A program made the position numbers and the translations under genes. Positions 58,641 to 64,000 of a DNA stretch of 64,000 nucleotides are shown here, one piece after another; position 1 is the first letter of the stretch; each line of letters opens with the position of its first letter. Below the pieces are notes generated by a model, which saw only the letters and a program-made list of their open reading frames with translations, searched no databases and was not told the DNA's origin. Source of the DNA: Aquila chrysaetos chrysaetos (taxonomy: Eukaryota > Chordata > Aves > Accipitriformes > Accipitridae); the NCBI RefSeq assembly GCF_900496995.4, contig NC_044010.1, forward strand, positions 1,054,001 to 1,118,000, in the 5' to 3' direction.

Positions 58641-59916
58641 GAAAGGTGATGTTGCCGAAGATCTGAAGGCTCAATTCGAATGCTGGCCAAATCAGTCCAG
58701 AGATCTCAAGTTGTCAGCGGAGAAGAAAAACATTTCCAAAAGATAACTTGCTTATACTGGCTGAAAATAAGACCAGGTCCTCCCAGGATGTTTCTCATTG
58801 CAGATACACATTGTCGAGAAGTGGTAGTTACAGATGACAGCAGGATTGCTCCCCTTTGACATCTACAGAGAAACGGGTGGCACTTCTTCCACGTCCCAGC
58901 AAGGAGGGATACGAAGGGTATCTAGTCGTTCACTTGGCTAAGTGACGCACACCAGGACGTTTTGGTGACTGAGACCCGACCACGACCAGCTACGGTGAAC
59001 AGTCTTGTGCGAACTGGCAACAGGAATGCTAACGTGTCACGTCTCCTGGAGCAGGGCAAGGCACACCGGTCGTGGACCAAGCGCTCGTCGGCAGATCGTT
59101 TAACGCAGTGTGATTATCCCGACTTCTGAGCGAGCTTCGGCTGAGGGCCCTGCACGAAGCAGACCTGGCTGGTTTGACAGTTTCTGAGTCGTCGTCCTTT
59201 GTATTATCAACCATGGCTCTACTTTTTCCCTGCCACGTGAACCAGGAGGACAAACTGTGGAGATGTTGACAAGCTGAGTGACAACATTTGGGGAGCGTGC
59301 AATCCTTGACTGCTCTAAAGCAGCGACAGTGGGCAAGGACGACTGCAGCATTAAAAGCGTTAAAGACTAGTAGAAAGAAACAAAATGTCCTATCTTTCTT
59401 TCCAAAGACAACTGAAGGAAGTTTCTCCAACTCCGTTGCCTAGCAGTTACAGTATCAGAAGAAATATAGCTGTTTCTATCAAATAAAATGCATTTCATTT
59501 ATAAAAATAGTCAAACATCTTGATTAATTTATGCTAATTTATGTTTATTCTTCTGAATACATAAAACAAATGTGTGTGTTAGTTTAAAAAAGGCATTTTT
59601 GCCCAAGTCTTAAGGACAGACAAACCTGTGACAAACACTAAGCTCCTAAAGCCTGGAGTGAAAAAAGCGTTCAGCAAATTGCCCACTTCGGTCTGTTTTT
59701 GCAGATGTACAATTTAATTTCAGAGGTTTGGGTTGCTGCCATCGAAGGGAGAACTCATTCAAAGCTGAAAACCAGGCTGGGAGGAGAAAAGGCTGGAAGT
59801 ATTTTTTACACATTGACAAGCAGCAAGAAAAAGAAGTGAGAGCATGAGATTTCCTCGTTCCGAAAGCCTGAAGGACCCAGTCATTGGAAGGACCCATTTA
59901 CTTACCACAGAAAGAC

Positions 59917-60012
59917 TCAGGTGGGAAGAGACCCCTCTGGAGCTCTGTAGTCCTAGCCCCTGCTTGCACTAGGGATAACTTTGTGGTTAAATCAGATTGT
60001 TCTTGCACTAAA
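59917..60012 (-). mobile_element. Short CR1 LINE fragment
   Basis: CAGGTGGGAAGAGACCCC, CTCTGTAGTCCTAGCCCCTG and GATAACTTTGTGGTTAAATC follow the reversed CR1 3' end with moderate divergence. Confidence 0.65.
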
Positions 60013-63000
60013 CAAACCTGCCTAAAAAGACTAGAGCAGTTCATTCAAGCATGCTTTTATGAATCCACTTCATTTTAGGTTGTATTATTAATTCAAGAAA
60101 CCACCTTTAAATGCTGTTTTTGCAATCAATTAAATATTCCATTTTCCAAATGACAAGCAAAAAATGCTTCATTCACTACTTCCTAACAAAATAAAATGTA
60201 AATGAAGTATCTGAATTAATGCATAACTGTACAGTGCTTGTATAAATGTGAATAGATTAACATATCCACCAAGTTAAAACGACTGCCAATTTTAATGTAA
60301 AGTCTATATTTATCAGCATACTCGCATAGCTCCCAGCCAGTGACAGTAAACCTACCAAAATAAAGTACAACTGCAGAATGAAGATTATTTAACCTGTGAT
60401 TAAAGTCAGCAATTCATATCATTTTGGTTTAAATCAGAACGCTCTCTAATGCTTTTGTCTGTGGAGGTGGAGACCTCAGCTCTGCTCTGAGCGGGCTGGT
60501 ACCCACAGCCCTCCCCACAGGGCCATAGCTGCCGGGATGAAGGTGTTCAGCGTTGGGCTCTCGAAGTGGTTTCTGCTTCGTGGACGACGTAGAGCTGAAC
60601 TGGAAGAGGACCTCTACTTGGCTGCTGTGCAATGGCTCTGATGGCCTCTTGGCTGGGCTGTCCACTCTTCCGTTAGTACCAGATGGCAGCCGGTCTTCGG
60701 GTTTGCTGGTCATGTTTGTGGTGGAACACGGAGAGCGGAAAATACTGAGAAATAACGGAGATGTTGAAGACAACAACGAGACTAACTTGGAAGAGGAGCT
60801 TGCCTGCCAAAGGGTGGTCCCTCACAAACCAGCCAGGCTCTTCCGAAGCTCAGAATCGACGTGGCAATCGGATAGCAACGTGGAAAACGCAGCTCCTTTC
60901 CTTGTAACAGCAGCAAGTTGTTATCCTGCTGTTACGCATCCCTACTGCTGGCGTCAGGCACGCTGTGGGCCTGGGGGCTACCGCTGCGTCCGTCAGCCCG
61001 CCGAGCCCAGGAACACCGTCTGTGGGAAACGCCGTTTTGCGGCGGCTCTGAAAACAAGGTTGCAAATCTGCTTCGTTGCAAAAATTATACAGCTTGTAAC
61101 GCGTCATCAGGGGTACAGCCTTAAAGGTGCCAAGTTAACCCTCAGAACTCAAAATACTGGAATTAACATCACCCCTGTGCTGCGCATTACTGACCACCGT
61201 AATTGCTTGATGCAGCAGCAGGGAGTAGACTCCCCCCGCAGCTTGCCGCACTGATGCCTCCTGTCCAAACTACTGCTCCTCCTGTCCTCATCCCTTTCCC
61301 AAAGACGACTTCTTTTTTGTGGAAACGTACAACACAGGTGCCCCATAACCACCTGGCGCAAACCTACCCGAAGAGCACAGCAGTGTCTCCCGCGCTCTCG
61401 GTCTCCCGACCCTGCCGGGTGCAGGCTGCAGCGAGCTGGCTTCTCAACGCGCTTGCGGACCATAAGAGTTCCCTGAAGGATTTTTGACAACCTGAGCCAA
61501 ATCCAGGGTATGTCACAGTGCATGAGAAGTGCTAAGTAGCCAACCTGTCCTCACATCACTAACCGCCTTCTTTCCAAATATACAGCAGCTTCCCACAGGC
61601 GTTGCTACTAGAGCATCAGCCGAGGATGACTTCTTCAACAGCTCCTTCGTCTCCTACCTTGTGTTTGAGGTCTCAGTGTATGTCTGGGGATTCTGGTCCG
61701 TTCACTCTTGTTTCCTGTTTTCATATCCCATAAATCTCTTGCTGGCACATGTAGACGCAGTCCGTGTAGCCAGCACCTGCCAGACATTAATACCACGGCG
61801 TGACATGCCACGTCAGTGTGCTTGCTTAGGTCATGCATTTCCATCAGCTACTGAGGTCAGCACTGAGTTCCCCTGGGAAGCTGCTCAAGTCAGGATGACA
61901 GAAATCAGCCTGGGCTCCGCGGTCACTGGGGAGCAGAGGGGATTAACAGAGTTGGGAGCTGAAGGCCCTGGAGTTGTCTAAAATCAGCTAATAAGCAATG
62001 CGTCTCAATGCGTCTCAATGGAAGACTAGGAATTGGCTAAAATTTGCAAGCCCCAGCAGCGTTGCCTGTTTTAATGTGAGTGGCAAGAGCTAGCTGGAAA
62101 ATGTCTGCTGCTCGCTATCTTTCTAAGAAGCTGCAAAAAAAAATCCTAAAATTCAGTGCTGTTAAATGCTCAGGCTCCAAGCTTCTCAGAAACCTTACCT
62201 TCCAACAAGCCATCTTAGAGCAAACTACAGCTTGTCTCCTGCAAGGACTGGCAGAGCTACGTTCTGCCGCCCGACACCTTTTTAACAGGCTGCACGGCTG
62301 GAGCGATTTGAGCTTTCACCTTGACAGCCTGTACGGCCGCTCAGGCGACGTGTCAGCCTCGCAGCCGCAGCCGGCGCATCCGCAGCGCGCTCCGCAGCGC
62401 TTGCATACAGCAGAGCCGGTCGAATCTCCCGGGATTCGCGACCTCTTCAGCCGCGTCCTGCTACGCCGTTGAAAAACTTTGTCCCCTTCGCCTGCAGCTC
62501 CGCTTCGGTTCTGCAAGGGTGTCGTTTCGCAGCCGAGCTGAGGCTGTGGGGTGATGCGGCGGGTACACAAAGCCGCTATGCCACCCTGCGTTTTGCTTAT
62601 GGCTGCAGTTCTTGGAGCTGCTGTGCCAAGCGTTTTCTTTCCAACCACCCTGACAGCTGCTTGCCCGTGATGGTTATGGTCGTGTCTTTCCCTCTCGCGT
62701 CAGAAAGTGCCCAGCCGTGGGAAGCGCTGCGTCGGCTGCGATCCGCGGGGTGCACCCGTGGGTCGCTGAGTCCGTGCCCCCCGCTTCGGTCTCTGTAGTA
62801 AGAACCGGGCACGGGCACGTGGGTGTGGGGGTCTCCCTCAAAATCAGCCCTGTGGGGCTCTGGGTACCTCCGTGCTGGTGGTCCCAAAGCCTCTTTTGCC
62901 GGCAGCATTCCCGGTTTTTCCTGGGAAGGCTTTACCACGCAGAGAGAGGCGCTCGGGACGCCCGTGCCAGAGGCAGAAGACGACCACCTGGTGCTCCCGA

Positions 63001-63191
63001 GACTCGCTGGGGGTTCGGAAAGTGGCACGGCTGCCCGGGAGAGATCAAACCAGCTTCCCACCATGTCCTGAAGCAAGCCGGTGCTGGGGTGCTCCCCGGG
63101 GAGATGTGGGGTGCGTCTCGATCCCCTGCGGGTGGAACAGATTTTGTCCCCTTTCTCCCCGCAGAAGAGCACAAAACGCTTCGGGGCGCAA

Positions 63192-63222
63192 GGTACCCCA
63201 AAGGTACCGCTTTTGGGGTACC
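63192..63222. repeat. Perfect 11-bp inverted repeat, KpnI-site hairpin
   Basis: GGTACCCCAAA, a nine-base spacer containing another GGTACC, then TTTGGGGTACC. A stable stem-loop could form. No adjacent gene explains it. Confidence 0.85.
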
Positions 63223-63833
63223 CTCAGCCCGGGAGTAGCCTGACAAGGCGTCAAACGCTGTTGCGGGTTGTTGCCGTGTCCCGGAGCGGGGGGGACACGC
63301 TCCCAGGTCGGCTCCCGCTCCTCCTGCCTGCCCTGTTCCCATGGCCCCGGCTTCGTCCTTCCTCGCGGGGCACCCACCTTCGGCTCCCTCCGCCGCTCCC
63401 CCCATGCCCCCCCCGGCACCCCGACTGTGATGCCATCCCCTCCCCATTCCGCCACCGCCGGGGCTACCCTGCTGGGCCTGGGGCGGACATGGCGAGGTTG
63501 CCCTGCCTGATGGGTGAGAGACACCTGCCCGTGGCCACTAACCGCCCCCCCCGGGGCCACCTCAGGGGCTGCTGAGCACGGGGGGGGGGGGAGGCTGGAG
63601 AGGAGGGGGCCCAGCTGGAGGGGATGGAGGGGATGGAGGGACGTCCCCTGCGGAGGGGCACAGCCCCCAGCGTGGTGGAGGGGACGGCTCGCAGGGGTGG
63701 GCAGAGGGGCCTACCAGGTGGGTAAGGCTGGGGTTTTGGGGGGGAAAAAAAACAAAAAAACACCCCCAAAACAACTAAAAAAAAAAAAAAAATCCTTCCC
63801 CCAAACCAAACCAAGCCCAAACAACGGTCACTC

Positions 63834-64000
63834 AACCCACAAAAAAATCCCCCAACTTTTAATTTTTTAAAATTTTTTCTTCTTTTTCTTTTTTCTTTTT
63901 TCTTTTTCCCTCTTTTTTCTTCTTTTCTTTTTTATTTTTTCTTCTTTTTTCTTATTTTTCTTTTCTATTTTTACATTTTTTCTTCTTTTTTCTTCTTTTT
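63834..64000. repeat. Pyrimidine-rich simple sequence running off the window
   Basis: After an A/C-rich stretch (63,744-63,845), nearly all bases to the end are T or C, in irregular TTTTTCTTC-like units with occasional A. It is a low-complexity tract able to form triplex DNA. Confidence 0.9.

Larger units (their letters stand above)
54446..64000. other. Downstream intergenic region, no supported gene
   Basis: Human ING4 is followed by ACRBP and LPAR5. No LPAR5-like single-exon receptor frame or recognisable ACRBP exon is visible here. The region holds the duplicated ~55-bp unit, two CR1 fragments, an unrecognised 233-codon + strand frame (60,553-61,254), a GC/CpG-rich block (about 62,330-63,720) with long overlapping frames in several phases (expected from composition), and the pyrimidine tail. 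Confidence 0.5.

Noticed and set aside
63192-63222. Hairpin as a bacterial-style terminator
   Set aside because: Eukaryotic DNA, no T-run after the stem, and no transcription unit ending there.
62597-63575. Long + and - frames (171-191 codons) in the GC-rich block
   Set aside because: Mutually overlapping in several phases, no recognisable motifs, consistent with low stop-codon density in GC-rich DNA.
1-64000. CRISPR array, integron, prophage or bacterial operon
   Set aside because: Spliced vertebrate genes, CR1 and LTR elements throughout; no regularly spaced repeats or bacterial gene spacing.

Overview
The window looks like nuclear DNA of a bird. It holds two large, intron-rich vertebrate genes on the + strand, ZNF384 followed by ING4, with fragments of CR1-type LINEs and one solo LTR of an endogenous retrovirus type that I recognise from neoavian genomes. 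Gene identities rest on protein similarity recalled from the mammalian orthologues. The taxon is inferred from the repeats.

Layout: 1-7.1 kb is intergenic, with two CR1 fragments on the - strand and no supportable gene. 7.14-8.8 kb is a GC/CpG-rich promoter region with candidate 5' noncoding exons of ZNF384. ZNF384 coding exons lie at 12,271-29,017: eight exons, 519 codons plus stop, eight C2H2 fingers. A 12.2-kb intron separates the N-terminal exons from the finger exons. The 3' UTR runs to about 30.3 or 30.8 kb. 30.8-38.0 kb is intergenic and mostly old LINE sequence plus a degraded hAT-like MITE. 38.0-38.9 kb is the ING4 CpG-island promoter. ING4 coding exons lie at 38,424-53,619: eight exons, 249 codons plus stop, the same length as human ING4, with a 12.8-kb first intron that contains the solo LTR (45,618-46,179). 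ING4 ends at a poly(A) signal near 54,423. 54.4-64 kb has no gene I can support: two CR1 fragments, a duplicated ~55-bp unit abutting poly-T, unrecognised ORFs, a GC-rich block at 62.3-63.7 kb, and a long pyrimidine-only tail that runs off the window.

Both genes encode nuclear regulators. ZNF384 (CIZ/NMP4) is a zinc-finger DNA-binding transcription factor. ING4 is a PHD-finger reader of H3K4me3 in HBO1-type histone acetyltransferase complexes. Their order and shared orientation match the human 12p13 neighbourhood, so this is a conserved block. I saw no new multi-gene system. The most interesting observations are the near-identity of the two finger-pair exons of ZNF384 continuing into intron sequence, tandem splice sites in ING4, a POU-dimer-like palindrome cluster at the ZNF384 promoter, and a few unexplained repeat and ORF structures in the last 10 kb.
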